Under the pieces are notes generated by a model. It saw only the letters and a list, made by a program, of their open reading frames with translations, made no database searches and was not told the DNA's origin. From NCBI GenBank assembly GCA_937957685.1, contig CALGAO010000059.1:1-36292 (forward strand): a DNA stretch of 36,292 nucleotides. Direction: 5' to 3'. Shown here one piece after another: positions 8,522-16,534 of the stretch (its first letter is position 1; every line of letters starts with the position of its first letter). A program made the translations under genes and the position numbers. Origin of the DNA: an uncultured Paenibacillaceae bacterium. Its GTDB lineage: Bacteria > Bacillota > Bacilli > Paenibacillales > DA-C8.

Positions 8522-9421
8522 CTAGTCATACTTGCCGGCGAAGAAGCTTCTGATCGCGTCCAGCTTCGTCTCGATCCAGGTGGCGATCTCGCCGCCTGCA
8601 TGGTAGATGAGCGAGGTGGTGCGCACCGTCTTCTGCAGCTGCCGGATGTCAAGCGCGGCCAGCCCGTTGTCATCCAGGAGCCGGGGCCTGAGATAGGAAT
8701 TCGGCAGCAGCGTGCCGATGCCGAGGGTCGATGTCAGCCTGATGATCGCCTCGAAGGAATCGATCTCCATCTTGATCTCCGGCACGATGCTGTATTGCGT
8801 GAACAGCTCGTCTACTAATATACGGTACCAGGTGCCTCTTGAGAACAGGATCATCTGCAGGCCGTGCAGCGCATCGATCGACAGGGTGGCTTCGCGGGCC
8901 AGCGGATGGTCCTGCGGGATGACGAGCTTCAGATGGTCGTCGAACAGCGGGATGCAGCGCATCGCCGGCTCCTCGATCCGGGAAGCGACCAGTCCGATGT
9001 CGGCGCGATGCTCCTTGACGAAGGAGACGACCTCGTGGGTCTTGCCGGTGATCGTCTGGATGTCCAGCGCCGGCTCCTGCTGGATGAGCAGTGAGATCAG
9101 GTCGGGCAGCGTCGCTTGCAGGGTCGTCAGGCTGGCGCCGATCGTGATCGAACGTTGGCTGACCGTCGCATGCTTCATCAGCTCGCGCTGGAATTGGTGC
9201 TGCAGGCGTCTGAGCTCAAGCGCGTATTCGTAGGTCGTCCTGCCGGCGGGCGTCAATTCCAGCCGCTTGCCGGAGCGCACGAACAGCTGGACGCCGAGCG
9301 TCTCCTCCAGCTTCATCATCTTGCGCGAGAGCGCCGGCTGCGAGATGTTCAGGGCGCGCGAGGCGCGATTGATGCTGGAATGCTCCACGACCGAAGCAAA
9401 CATATCCAGCCATTCGTCCAT
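8522..9421 (-). CDS. LysR-family transcriptional regulator
   Basis: A 299-residue regulator. The winged helix-turn-helix at about 3-60 contains the typical ASRALNISQPALSRKMMKLE. The rest is the two-lobed effector-binding domain, with a CynR/CbbR-like layout. AAGGAGGG on the minus strand sits 8 nt before ATG 9421. It is the first gene of a two-gene unit with the membrane protease and diverges from sdhCAB across a 295-bp interval, so it could act on either. LysR regulators usually control a divergent gene, but the sdh promoter looks constitutive in form, so the protease gene is as likely a target. Ligand unknown. Confidence 0.9.
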   Translation of the reverse strand: MDEWLDMFASVVEHSSINRASRALNISQPALSRKMMKLEETLGVQLFVRSGKRLELTPAGRTTYEYALELRRLQHQFQRELMKHATVSQRSITIGASLTTLQATLPDLISLLIQQEPALDIQTITGKTHEVVSFVKEHRADIGLVASRIEEPAMRCIPLFDDHLKLVIPQDHPLAREATLSIDALHGLQMILFSRGTWYRILVDELFTQYSIVPEIKMEIDSFEAIIRLTSTLGIGTLLPNSYLRPRLLDDNGLAALDIRQLQKTVRTTSLIYHAGGEIATWIETKLDAIRSFFAGKYD

Positions 9422-9447
9422 GTCAGTATCCCTCCTTATGTCAATTT

Positions 9448-9475
9448 GTTATAATAACATATATAAATCTTGCAA
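9448..9475 (-). promoter_or_regulatory. possible promoter of the lysR-protease unit
   Basis: Minus-strand TTGCAA (plus 9470-9475), a 16-bp spacer and TATAAC (plus 9448-9453) within an AT-rich stretch. A second TATAAT on the same strand lies just upstream (plus 9479-9485 region) without a good -35 box. Confidence 0.4.
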
Positions 9476-9551
9476 TACCATTATAAGCGAAACGAGAGTA
9501 TGATAGACTGTGTCACGAAATGTTCACTTTTCGTTCGACAGCTTGTCACTG

Positions 9552-9580
9552 TTGACCTGTTCCGTCCGGAGCGTTACAAT
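9552..9580 (+). promoter_or_regulatory. sigma-A promoter of sdhCAB
   Basis: TTGACC (9552-9557), exactly 17 bp, then TACAAT (9575-9580). Transcription would begin near 9587, leaving a leader of about 130 nt before sdhC. Confidence 0.75.
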
Positions 9581-9589
9581 GGTGCAGGG

Positions 9590-9604
9590 TGAAAACGCTC
9601 TACA
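9590..9604 (+). promoter_or_regulatory. possible cre (CcpA) site at the sdh start
   Basis: TGAAAACGCTCTACA matches the left half and core of the catabolite-responsive element consensus but is off by one base in the right half. It sits at the predicted transcription start, where CcpA binding would block sdh in glucose. Weak, motif-only evidence. Confidence 0.3.
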
Positions 9605-9716
9605 TAGCAATCATTGGTTCAGAGCACGCGTTTGTTGTCGAATGAAAAGTCCACAAGCGGTGTCATGCCGAGGTCAAAATGGATGTCGAATAATGGAAAC
9701 GGGGGACTAAGAATCG

Positions 9717-10367
9717 ATGAAAGGCAATTCCTATCTGTATCGCAAGATCCATTCGCTGCTTGGTGTCATTCCGATCGGCGCCTTCCTGATCGAGCATCTG
9801 ATCACCAACTACGAGGCGTTCAACGGCGGACATGCCAAGTTTGTCGAGACCATCGAATGGCTGAACAGCTTGCCGCTGCTCTTCTTCCTGGAGCTGTTCG
9901 GCATCTGGTTGCCGATCCTCTATCACGGGGTGTACGGGTTGTACATGGCGTATCAATCCCGCAACAACGTGACGAATTATGGGTATTTCCGCAACTGGAT
10001 GTTCATGCTGCAGCGTGTGACCGGCGTCATCACGTTCATCTTCATTGCCTGGCACGTGTTTGAGACGCGGGTGCAGGTGGCGCTCGGCAACGTCGAACAC
10101 GCCGAGCTTGGCGTGACGATGCACGAGATCGTCCAGAACCCGTGGGCGCTCGGCGCTTACATCATCTGCCTGATCGCGGCGTCCTTCCACTTCACCAACG
10201 GCTTGTGGGCGTTCATGGTCAGCTGGGGCATCACGGTAGGCCCTCGCGCGCAGAGGGTGTCGACGGTCGTCTGCATGGTCCTGTTCGTGGTGATGAGCGT
10301 CATGTTTGTTCAGGCGATCACGGCATTTGCCGATGCAGAGTTTGCTCAATTACCTGAGGGGGTGTGA
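9717..10367 (+). CDS. sdhC: succinate dehydrogenase cytochrome b558 subunit
   Basis: A 216-residue di-heme membrane anchor of succinate:menaquinone reductase, close to the 202 residues of the Bacillus subtilis protein. About five membrane helices are visible. His27, His70, His113 and His158 occupy the spacing expected for the four axial heme ligands of the Bacillus type, which marks it as a quinone-reducing anchor with two b hemes. ATG 9717 follows a GGGGGA site at about 9700-9705. It is the first gene of sdhCAB, with only 6 nt to sdhA, and the absence of an sdhD fits the Bacillus-type three-subunit complex. Confidence 0.95.
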   Translation: MKGNSYLYRKIHSLLGVIPIGAFLIEHLITNYEAFNGGHAKFVETIEWLNSLPLLFFLELFGIWLPILYHGVYGLYMAYQSRNNVTNYGYFRNWMFMLQRVTGVITFIFIAWHVFETRVQVALGNVEHAELGVTMHEIVQNPWALGAYIICLIAASFHFTNGLWAFMVSWGITVGPRAQRVSTVVCMVLFVVMSVMFVQAITAFADAEFAQLPEGV

Positions 10368-10373
10368 CACAAC

Positions 10374-12134
10374 ATGGCTAAATTAAATGCAATCGTCGTT
10401 GGCGGCGGGCTGGCAGGTCTGATGGCCACGATCAAGCTGGCGGAGGCTGGCGCGAATGTGAAGCTGTTCTCGTTCGTTCCGGTGAAACGTTCTCACTCGG
10501 TGTGCGCCCAGGGCGGCATCAACGGGGCGGTCAATACCAAGGGTGAGGGCGACTCGCCATGGGAGCATTTTGACGATACGGTATACGGCGGCGACTTCCT
10601 GGCGAATCAGCCGCCGGTCAAGGCGATGTGTGAAGCGGCGCCGGGCATCATCCATCTGATGGACCGGATGGGCGTCATGTTCAACCGGACGCCGGAAGGC
10701 CTGCTCGACTTCCGCCGTTTCGGCGGCACGAAGCATCACCGCACGGCATACGCCGGCGCGACCACAGGGCAACAGCTGCTGTACGCGCTGGACGAGCAAG
10801 TGCGCAGACATGAAGTGGCGGGCCTCGTCACCAAGTTCGAGCACTGGGAGTTCCTCTCCGCGGTCATCGACGAAACGGGCGTCTGCCGTGGCATCATCGC
10901 GCAGGACCTGCGCAGCATGGAGATCCGCGAGTTCCGCGCGGAAGCGGTCATCATGGCGACCGGCGGCCCTGGCATCATCTTCGGCAAGACAACCAACTCG
11001 GTCATCAATACGGGTACCGCGGCCAGTGCCGTTTATCAGCAAGGGGTCTACTATGCCAACGGGGAGTTCATCCAGATCCATCCGACGGCCATCCCGGGCG
11101 ACGACAAGCTGCGTCTCATGTCCGAATCGGCGCGCGGCGAAGGCGGTCGCATCTGGACCTACAAGGACGGCAAGCCCTGGTACTTCCTTGAGGAGAAGTA
11201 TCCGGCCTACGGCAACCTGGTGCCGCGCGATATCGCGACGCGGGAGATCTTCCATGTCTGCGTGGACCTGAAGCTGGGCATCAACGGCGAGAACATGGTC
11301 TACCTTGACCTGTCGCACAAGGATCCGAAGGAGCTGGACGTGAAGCTCGGCGGCATCATCGAGATCTACGAGAAGTTCGTGGGCGACGATCCGCGCAAGA
11401 TCCCGATGCGCATCTTCCCGGCGGTTCACTACTCGATGGGCGGGCTGTGGGTGGACTACAACCAGATGACGAACATCCCTGGCCTGTTCGCGGCCGGCGA
11501 GTGCGATTACCAATATCACGGCGCCAACCGCCTCGGCGCGAACTCGCTCCTGTCGGCGATCTTCGGAGGCATGGTGGCAGGCCCGAAGGCCGTCGAATAT
11601 ATGAAGGGACTCAGCAAGTCGGCCGAGGACGTCTCCAGCACCGTATTCGAGCAGGAGAAGAAGAAGCGCGTCGAGCAGTATGAGCGGATCCTGAAGATGG
11701 ACGGCTATGAGAACGCCTATAACCTGCACAAGGAACTGGGCGAAGTGATGACGAACAACATGACCGTCGTCCGCTACAACAAGCGTCTCGAAGAAACGAT
11801 CGACAAGATCAAGGAACTGAAGGAGCGCTACAAGAACATCAACGTCAACGACCGTTCTCGCTGGTCGAACCAGAGCGCTTCGTTCATCCGTCAGCTGTGG
11901 AACATGTTCGAACTGGCCGAGGCGATGACGAAGGGCGCGCTGCTTCGCAACGAGAGCCGGGGCGCGCATTACAAGCCGGAATTCCCGGAACGCGATGACG
12001 CGAACTTCCTGAAAACGACGATTGCGACCTATACGCCGGAGGGACCGCAGATCAGCTACGAAGACGTCGACGTCTCCCTCATCCCTCCTCGCAAGCGTGA
12101 CTATACGACTGACAAGAAAAAGGGAGGGAACTGA
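10374..12134 (+). CDS. sdhA: succinate dehydrogenase flavoprotein subunit
   Basis: The 586-residue catalytic subunit that oxidises succinate to fumarate in the TCA cycle, facing the cytoplasm on the membrane-bound complex. The FAD-binding GGGLAGL lies at 10-16. His41 in KRSHSVCAQGGIN is the expected covalent FAD attachment. The SARGEGG segment, HPTAIPG and HYSMGG contain substrate and capping-domain residues, and HGANRLGANSLL is the C-terminal FAD motif. Length equals that of the Bacillus subtilis subunit. ATG 10374 follows GAGGGGGTG with about 10 nt between. Two nucleotides separate it from sdhB. Confidence 0.97.
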   Translation: MAKLNAIVVGGGLAGLMATIKLAEAGANVKLFSFVPVKRSHSVCAQGGINGAVNTKGEGDSPWEHFDDTVYGGDFLANQPPVKAMCEAAPGIIHLMDRMGVMFNRTPEGLLDFRRFGGTKHHRTAYAGATTGQQLLYALDEQVRRHEVAGLVTKFEHWEFLSAVIDETGVCRGIIAQDLRSMEIREFRAEAVIMATGGPGIIFGKTTNSVINTGTAASAVYQQGVYYANGEFIQIHPTAIPGDDKLRLMSESARGEGGRIWTYKDGKPWYFLEEKYPAYGNLVPRDIATREIFHVCVDLKLGINGENMVYLDLSHKDPKELDVKLGGIIEIYEKFVGDDPRKIPMRIFPAVHYSMGGLWVDYNQMTNIPGLFAAGECDYQYHGANRLGANSLLSAIFGGMVAGPKAVEYMKGLSKSAEDVSSTVFEQEKKKRVEQYERILKMDGYENAYNLHKELGEVMTNNMTVVRYNKRLEETIDKIKELKERYKNINVNDRSRWSNQSASFIRQLWNMFELAEAMTKGALLRNESRGAHYKPEFPERDDANFLKTTIATYTPEGPQISYEDVDVSLIPPRKRDYTTDKKKGGN

Positions 12135-12136
12135 CC

Positions 12137-12901
12137 GTGGCGGAAACGCAAACTGCAACCCGGATGGTGCGACTGATCATCACCCGTCAGCAATCTCAGG
12201 ATTCGAAGCCTTATACGGAAGAATTCGAAGTGCCTTATCGCCCTGGCATGAATGTCATCAGCGCGCTGATGGAGATCCAGCGCAATCCGGTCAATGCCAA
12301 GGGCGAGAAGACGACTCCGGTCGTGTGGGAGTCGAACTGTCTCGAGGAAGTGTGCGGCGCCTGTTCGATGGTCATCAACGGCAAGCCGCGCCAGGCCTGC
12401 TCGGCGCTCGTCGACAAGCTGGAGCAGCCGATCCGCGTCGCGCCGATGAAGACTTTCCCGGTGCTGCGTGACCTGATCGTCGACCGCAGCCGCATGTTCA
12501 ACGCGCTGAAGCGCGTGAAGGCGTGGATTCCGATCGACGGAACCTATGACCTCGGCCCGGGCCCGCGCATGCCGGAATCGAAGCGGCAATGGGCGTATGA
12601 GCTGTCGAAGTGCATGACGTGCGGTGTCTGCATGGAGGCTTGCCCGAATGTCAATGACCGTTCGAGCTTCATCGGGCCGTTCGCGATCTCGCAGGTTCGC
12701 CTGTTCAACGCCCATCCGACTGGCGAGATGAACAAGGAGGAGCGCCTCGAAGCGCTCATGCAGGACGGCGGCATCGAGGGCTGCGGCAACTCGCAGAACT
12801 GCGTGCAGGTATGTCCGAAGGGCATCCCGCTCACCACGTCGATCGCGGCGATCAACGGCGAGACGACGAGATACCTGTTCAAGAAATGGTTCACGACCTG
12901 A
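12137..12901 (+). CDS. sdhB: succinate dehydrogenase iron-sulfur subunit
   Basis: A 254-residue electron-transfer subunit linking the flavin to the heme anchor. The plant-type [2Fe-2S] ligands are Cys68, Cys73, Cys76 and Cys88. The [4Fe-4S] and [3Fe-4S] ligands are found in CMTCGVCMEACP (Cys159, 162, 165, 169) and CGNSQNCVQVCP (Cys216, 222, 226). All eleven expected cysteines are present. It starts at GTG 12137, eight nt after GGGAGGG (12122-12128), which lies in the end of sdhA and suggests translational coupling. A strong terminator follows. Confidence 0.97.
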   Translation: MAETQTATRMVRLIITRQQSQDSKPYTEEFEVPYRPGMNVISALMEIQRNPVNAKGEKTTPVVWESNCLEEVCGACSMVINGKPRQACSALVDKLEQPIRVAPMKTFPVLRDLIVDRSRMFNALKRVKAWIPIDGTYDLGPGPRMPESKRQWAYELSKCMTCGVCMEACPNVNDRSSFIGPFAISQVRLFNAHPTGEMNKEERLEALMQDGGIEGCGNSQNCVQVCPKGIPLTTSIAAINGETTRYLFKKWFTT

Positions 12902-12936
12902 TCAAGATTGCACCTATTCATACGCCAATACAATCA

Positions 12937-12965
12937 GCCTCTGGTGTTCTGCCGGAGGCTTTTTT
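12937..12965 (+). terminator. intrinsic terminator of sdhCAB
   Basis: GCCTCTGG (12937-12944) pairs with CCGGAGGC (12952-12959, one G-U) around a 7-nt loop, followed by six T. Confidence 0.85.
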
Positions 12966-12979
12966 CTGTGATGCATCAT

Positions 12980-12997
12980 ATTGACTGACGAGTCAAT
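12980..12997. promoter_or_regulatory. operator 1, 18-bp palindrome over the -35 box
   Basis: ATTGACTGACGAGTCAAT is an inverted repeat perfect except at its central two bases. It contains the TTGACT -35 box of the exporter operon. Centre-to-centre distance to operator 2 is 33 bp, about three helical turns. The TetR gene at the end of the operon is the obvious candidate to bind it. Confidence 0.75.
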
Positions 12998-13009
12998 CTG
13001 TTGTACATT
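12981..13009 (+). promoter_or_regulatory. promoter of the ABC exporter-tetR operon
   Basis: TTGACT (12981-12986), 17 bp, TACATT (13004-13009). The -35 box is inside operator 1 and the predicted start (about 13016) is inside operator 2, so occupancy of either palindrome would block RNA polymerase. Confidence 0.7.
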
Positions 13010-13012
13010 AAG

Positions 13013-13030
13013 ATTGACTGATCAGTCAAT
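13013..13030. promoter_or_regulatory. operator 2, perfect 18-bp palindrome over the start of transcription
   Basis: ATTGACTGATCAGTCAAT is a perfect palindrome. It shares all outer bases with operator 1. The TGACTGATCAGTCA core is of the kind bound by TetR-family dimers. Confidence 0.78.
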
Positions 13031-13054
13031 CTGCAGAGTGCAGGGGGGAAATGC

Positions 13055-13933
13055 ATGAAAGCAGTCGACATTCAAGAACTGACGAAGTTCTACGGGAGCT
13101 CCAGAGGTATCCAGGATATCACTTTTTCGATCGAGGAAGGAGAAGTGTTCGGCTTCATCGGTCCGAATGGCGCTGGCAAGAGTACCACGATTCGTACGTT
13201 GCTGAACTTCATCTACCCGACAAGCGGGAGGGCAACCATCCTTGGCAAGGATATCGTGCGCGACTCCGTTGACATTCGTCGAATGGTTGGCTATCTGCCG
13301 TCGGAGGTGCATTACTACGATGACATGAAGGCGGTTGATCTGCTGCGTTACTCTGCTAGTTTCTACGGCAAGGTTGACGAACCGCGCATGAAGAAGCTGG
13401 CAGAACAGCTCGATCTTGACCTGGGCCGCAAGATCGAGAAGCTCAGCTTCGGCAACCGCAAGAAGGTTGGCATCATCCAAGCGATGCTGCATGCTCCCAG
13501 GCTGCTGATCCTCGATGAACCGACCGGCGGTTTAGATCCGTTGATGCAGCATACTTTCTTTGAATTGTTGGAGGAAGAACGGCAGAAGGGTGTGACGGTA
13601 TTTTTCTCCTCTCATATCCTGAGTGAAGTGCAGAAGGTATGCGATCGGGTTGCGATCATCAAACAAGGGGAGCTGCTCAAGGTCGAATCTGTCAGCAATC
13701 TGACCCGAAGTCGATTGAAGAAGGTGATGATCACGTTAGAGCCTGGCATGAGTGATTACGCGATCCGGCTCGAAGGCATCATGAACCAGGAGCGCGATGG
13801 CCAGGAGCTCAGGTTGCTGTTCAACGGTGACATCAAGCAGCTGCTGAGTGAGCTTGGACATATGCCGCTTGTCGATATACGCATCGAGGAGCCTTCGTTG
13901 GAAGAAGTCTTCATGCATTACTATGAGAGATGA
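13055..13933 (+). CDS. ABC transporter ATP-binding protein
   Basis: A 292-residue ATPase of the ABC-2 exporter type. Walker A is GPNGAGKST (36-44), the signature is the variant LSFGN (130-134), Walker B is LLILDE (150-155) with Glu155, and the switch His is His187 in FFSSHILSE. The LSFGNRKK form is usual in Bcr/Nat-type drug and ion exporters. The C-terminal 80 residues form an accessory domain. ATG 13055 follows AGGGGGG (13042-13048). It is the first gene of a three-gene operon with a permease and TetR regulator, which suggests inducible export of a toxic or signalling compound. Base composition is visibly less GC-rich than in the sdh genes next door. Confidence 0.92.
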   Translation: MKAVDIQELTKFYGSSRGIQDITFSIEEGEVFGFIGPNGAGKSTTIRTLLNFIYPTSGRATILGKDIVRDSVDIRRMVGYLPSEVHYYDDMKAVDLLRYSASFYGKVDEPRMKKLAEQLDLDLGRKIEKLSFGNRKKVGIIQAMLHAPRLLILDEPTGGLDPLMQHTFFELLEEERQKGVTVFFSSHILSEVQKVCDRVAIIKQGELLKVESVSNLTRSRLKKVMITLEPGMSDYAIRLEGIMNQERDGQELRLLFNGDIKQLLSELGHMPLVDIRIEEPSLEEVFMHYYER

Positions 13934-13949
13934 CGAGGAGGAGAGCAGA

Positions 13950-14750
13950 TTGATCCTATTCAGACGTGAACTGAGGAAGAATCTTAAGCCGCTGCTGATC
14001 TGGAGTGCGGCGCTCAGCGCACTGATCCTCATCATGATGAGCGTATTTACCCAGATGGCGAAGGAGGCAGAGCTCCTCGAACAACTCACCGCTGCTTTCC
14101 CGGAAGGGATGCTCAAGGTGTTCGGCATGGATACCTTGAATATGGCTGACGTGCTTGGCTTCTACGGAGTGGAGGTCTATTCGATGACGACGCTGTTCGG
14201 CAGCATCTATGCGGCGATTCTGGCCTCAGGGATCCTGTCTAAGGAGCAGTCCGAGAAGACGATTGAATTTCTGCTGTCCAAGCCGGTTACGAGAACGCGC
14301 ATTCTGACAGAGAAGCTGGCTGCGGCCTTGCTGTATGTTGTCATCTTTAACCTGGTCATCATCGTGGTCAGCGCGATTAGTTTCCTCATGATTCAGAGTC
14401 AGGAGGTGGATTGGTCCCGATTCATGCTGCTGTCTCTGGCTCAGTTGCTGCTCCATGCAGCATTCGCAGCAGCCGGTTTCTTCCTGTCTTCGATTATGAA
14501 TCGCAGCCGAACGATACTGCCCGTGTCACTCGGTCTGGTGATGGTCTTGTATTTTGTGTTTGTCGCTGCCAATCTGTCCGACTCGTTGTCCTTCCTGCTG
14601 TATATCACCCCCTTCCACTACGTCGATGCGGCTGATATACTTGAGTCTGGAACATTGAACGTGCTGTCCGTGACGGTGATCCCGCTGATCCTCCTCATCG
14701 GGACAGGCAGTGCATATGTGATCTACCGCAGAAGGGATATATCCGTCTAA
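13950..14750 (+). CDS. ABC-2 type exporter permease
   Basis: A 266-residue membrane subunit with six predicted helices at about 14-33, 74-96, 125-148, 158-180, 188-207 and 238-259. The stretch with SKEQSEKTIEFLLSKPVTR after the second helix is the conserved coupling segment of ABC-2 permeases of the NatB/CcmB-like class. The frame is open from 13848, but GAGGAGGAG at 13935-13943 points to a TTG start at 13950. It follows the ATPase gene by 16 nt and must pair with it. Substrate is not predictable; drugs, peptides or sodium are all known in this class. Confidence 0.88.
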   Translation: MILFRRELRKNLKPLLIWSAALSALILIMMSVFTQMAKEAELLEQLTAAFPEGMLKVFGMDTLNMADVLGFYGVEVYSMTTLFGSIYAAILASGILSKEQSEKTIEFLLSKPVTRTRILTEKLAAALLYVVIFNLVIIVVSAISFLMIQSQEVDWSRFMLLSLAQLLLHAAFAAAGFFLSSIMNRSRTILPVSLGLVMVLYFVFVAANLSDSLSFLLYITPFHYVDAADILESGTLNVLSVTVIPLILLIGTGSAYVIYRRRDISV

Positions 14751-14797
14751 TCGGACCTTGCCGTCTCTTAGCAGCAACCATGACTTGAGGTGACGGG

Positions 14798-15460
14798 ATG
14801 TACGCAACACAAGCCTTCGAGAAATTGCCTGAAGCGAAGAAACAGCATATCGTGCAGATCTGCATCGAGGAGTTCGCCGACAATGGCTATGACCGCACAT
14901 CTACGGACAAGATCGTGGAGAAGGCAGGTATCTCTAAGGGTATCCTCTTTCATTACTTCACCAACAAGAAGAACCTGTTCCTGTACGTCGTCAGGTGCGC
15001 GAGCCGCAGGTTGACGGAAACGGTGTTGGAAGGCACAGAAGTTGTTCATGATGAGGATTTCTTCGAACGAATCAAACGCTTGGTGGCCGAGAAGCAAAGA
15101 TCTCTGGCAGATTATGAGAAGGAGTCCAAGCTTGTCGCAGAGGCGCTCCTGAATCCTCCTCGCGGACTCGAGAAGGAGATGGGGGAGCTGATGCAGGAGT
15201 ATTATGCTACTTATGCTCAAACCCAGTACGATGTGCTCTACCCGAAGCATCTGATCCCGCAGGAACGGCTCCGTACCGGAATTACCATGGATACGGTCAT
15301 TGAGATGACTCGGATGATCGTCGAGAAGATAACCGACAAGTATATGATGATGTACAAAAGTGGTATGTACGATGTCCTGGGTGACCAAAGCCAGTTGCTG
15401 GATGAACTGGACCGATACTTTGACGTGATTCGCCGCGGAGTGTATAAAGATGAATCATAA
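14798..15460 (+). CDS. TetR-family transcriptional repressor of the exporter operon
   Basis: A 220-residue regulator. The N-terminal helix-turn-helix at about 33-55 (TSTDKIVEKAGISKGILFHYF) is typical of TetR, and the remainder is an all-helical ligand and dimer domain rich in Tyr, Met and charged residues. ATG 14798 follows TGAGGTGA with short spacing. As last gene of the operon that carries two palindromic operators at its promoter, it very probably represses itself and the exporter until a ligand, perhaps the exported compound, releases it. A strong terminator follows 8 nt after the stop. Confidence 0.92.
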   Translation: MYATQAFEKLPEAKKQHIVQICIEEFADNGYDRTSTDKIVEKAGISKGILFHYFTNKKNLFLYVVRCASRRLTETVLEGTEVVHDEDFFERIKRLVAEKQRSLADYEKESKLVAEALLNPPRGLEKEMGELMQEYYATYAQTQYDVLYPKHLIPQERLRTGITMDTVIEMTRMIVEKITDKYMMMYKSGMYDVLGDQSQLLDELDRYFDVIRRGVYKDES

Positions 15461-15468
15461 GCAAGCAG

Positions 15469-15495
15469 TGCGCCTGATCAGGCGCATGTTTTTTT
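15469..15495 (+). terminator. intrinsic terminator of the exporter operon
   Basis: TGCGCC (15469-15474) and GGCGCA (15481-15486) flank TGATCA, which can extend the stem, followed by seven T (15489-15495). Confidence 0.85.
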
Positions 15496-15505
15496 GCTCG
15501 GGTCA

Positions 15506-15534
15506 TTGATGTTTGGTCACAATATCTTTATAAT
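15506..15534 (+). promoter_or_regulatory. sigma-A promoter of the lysR-PHP operon
   Basis: TTGATG (15506-15511), 17 bp, TATAAT (15529-15534). Transcription would start near 15541, leaving an AT-rich leader of about 75 nt. Confidence 0.65.
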
Positions 15535-15571
15535 AAACATAACAATAAAAAGTTATAAATAATCCTTATTG

Positions 15572-15590
15572 TGATAAAAATAATTTATCA
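15572..15590. promoter_or_regulatory. AT-rich palindrome, possible LysR autoregulatory site
   Basis: TGATAAAAATAATTTATCA is a 19-bp inverted repeat with 6-bp arms, downstream of the promoter and 25 bp before the lysR start. A LysR dimer bound here would repress its own gene. Inference from position and symmetry. Confidence 0.4.
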
Positions 15591-15614
15591 TACTTATAAA
15601 GAGAGGTGAAGCGC

Positions 15615-16517
15615 ATGAATCTGAATCAACTGGAAACATTGGTTGCGATCTCGAAGACGATGAGCTTTCGCAAGGCGGGGGAGATGCTGAACCTGACACA
15701 GCCGGCAGTATCTGCGCAAATCAAGAGTCTGGAGGAAGAATTCGGAACGGTGCTGGTTGACCGCAGTCAGCCGGTGACGATGACGGACAGCGGACGTCTG
15801 TTCCTGGAACACGCGGAGAAGATCCTCCATATCGTCCAGGAGCTGAAGCAGAAGCTGGCCGATCTGAACGCCGTGCCGCAAGGTCATATACACCTGGGAA
15901 CGACAAGCTCCATCGCGATGCAGATCCTTCCACGCATCCTGTCGTATTTCCAGAATCAGTACCCCCTGATCAAGATCACGATTCACTCCATGCCTTCTTC
16001 CCTGATCATGGACAGCGTGGACAAGGGCGAGATCGATATCGGCATCGCCTATCTGTTCGAGCAGAACCCGAATCTGGTCTCTTCCGTTCTCTATTATGAT
16101 TCCTTCGAACTGGTCGTCTCGCCCGAACACCCACTTGCGTCCCAGACCCATACGAGCATCGAGAATCTCAAGGATATTCCGTTTGTCATGCTGACGGCAG
16201 ATACGGCCGCTCGCCGATTCATCGACCAGCTGTTCAGCAAGTTGAATATTCAACCGAACATCATCATGGAAGTATCCAGCAGCGAGGAAGTCAAGCGGAT
16301 GGTGGAGCTGAATCTTGGCGCATCGATCATCTCCAACCTGTCGGCCGCCAAGGAGATCAAGCAGGGCACGCTCCGCATGGTGAAGGTGAGCGAGCTGGAG
16401 ATCGCCCATCCTGTCGGTGTAGTATACAAGGCCGGGAGGTATATTAATACCGCGATGCAGCAACTGCTTAAGGACCTGAAGGGAATGCCGGAAACAGAGT
16501 TCATCGGAACAGAGTAA
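15615..16517 (+). CDS. LysR-family transcriptional regulator
   Basis: A 300-residue regulator. The winged helix-turn-helix near the N-terminus contains FRKAGEMLNLTQPAVSAQIK (about 17-36), followed by the periplasmic-binding-like effector domain. GTG 15606 is in frame upstream, but AGAGAGGTG at 15600-15608 favours ATG 15615. It is followed after 17 nt by the PHP phosphatase gene, so the regulator and enzyme form one unit. Its own leader has an AT-rich palindrome. The effector is unknown; subfamily assignment (CysL-, CcpC- or YeiE-like) could not be decided by eye. Confidence 0.9.
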   Translation: MNLNQLETLVAISKTMSFRKAGEMLNLTQPAVSAQIKSLEEEFGTVLVDRSQPVTMTDSGRLFLEHAEKILHIVQELKQKLADLNAVPQGHIHLGTTSSIAMQILPRILSYFQNQYPLIKITIHSMPSSLIMDSVDKGEIDIGIAYLFEQNPNLVSSVLYYDSFELVVSPEHPLASQTHTSIENLKDIPFVMLTADTAARRFIDQLFSKLNIQPNIIMEVSSSEEVKRMVELNLGASIISNLSAAKEIKQGTLRMVKVSELEIAHPVGVVYKAGRYINTAMQQLLKDLKGMPETEFIGTE

Positions 16518-16534
16518 AGACTCAGGAGGACGAG

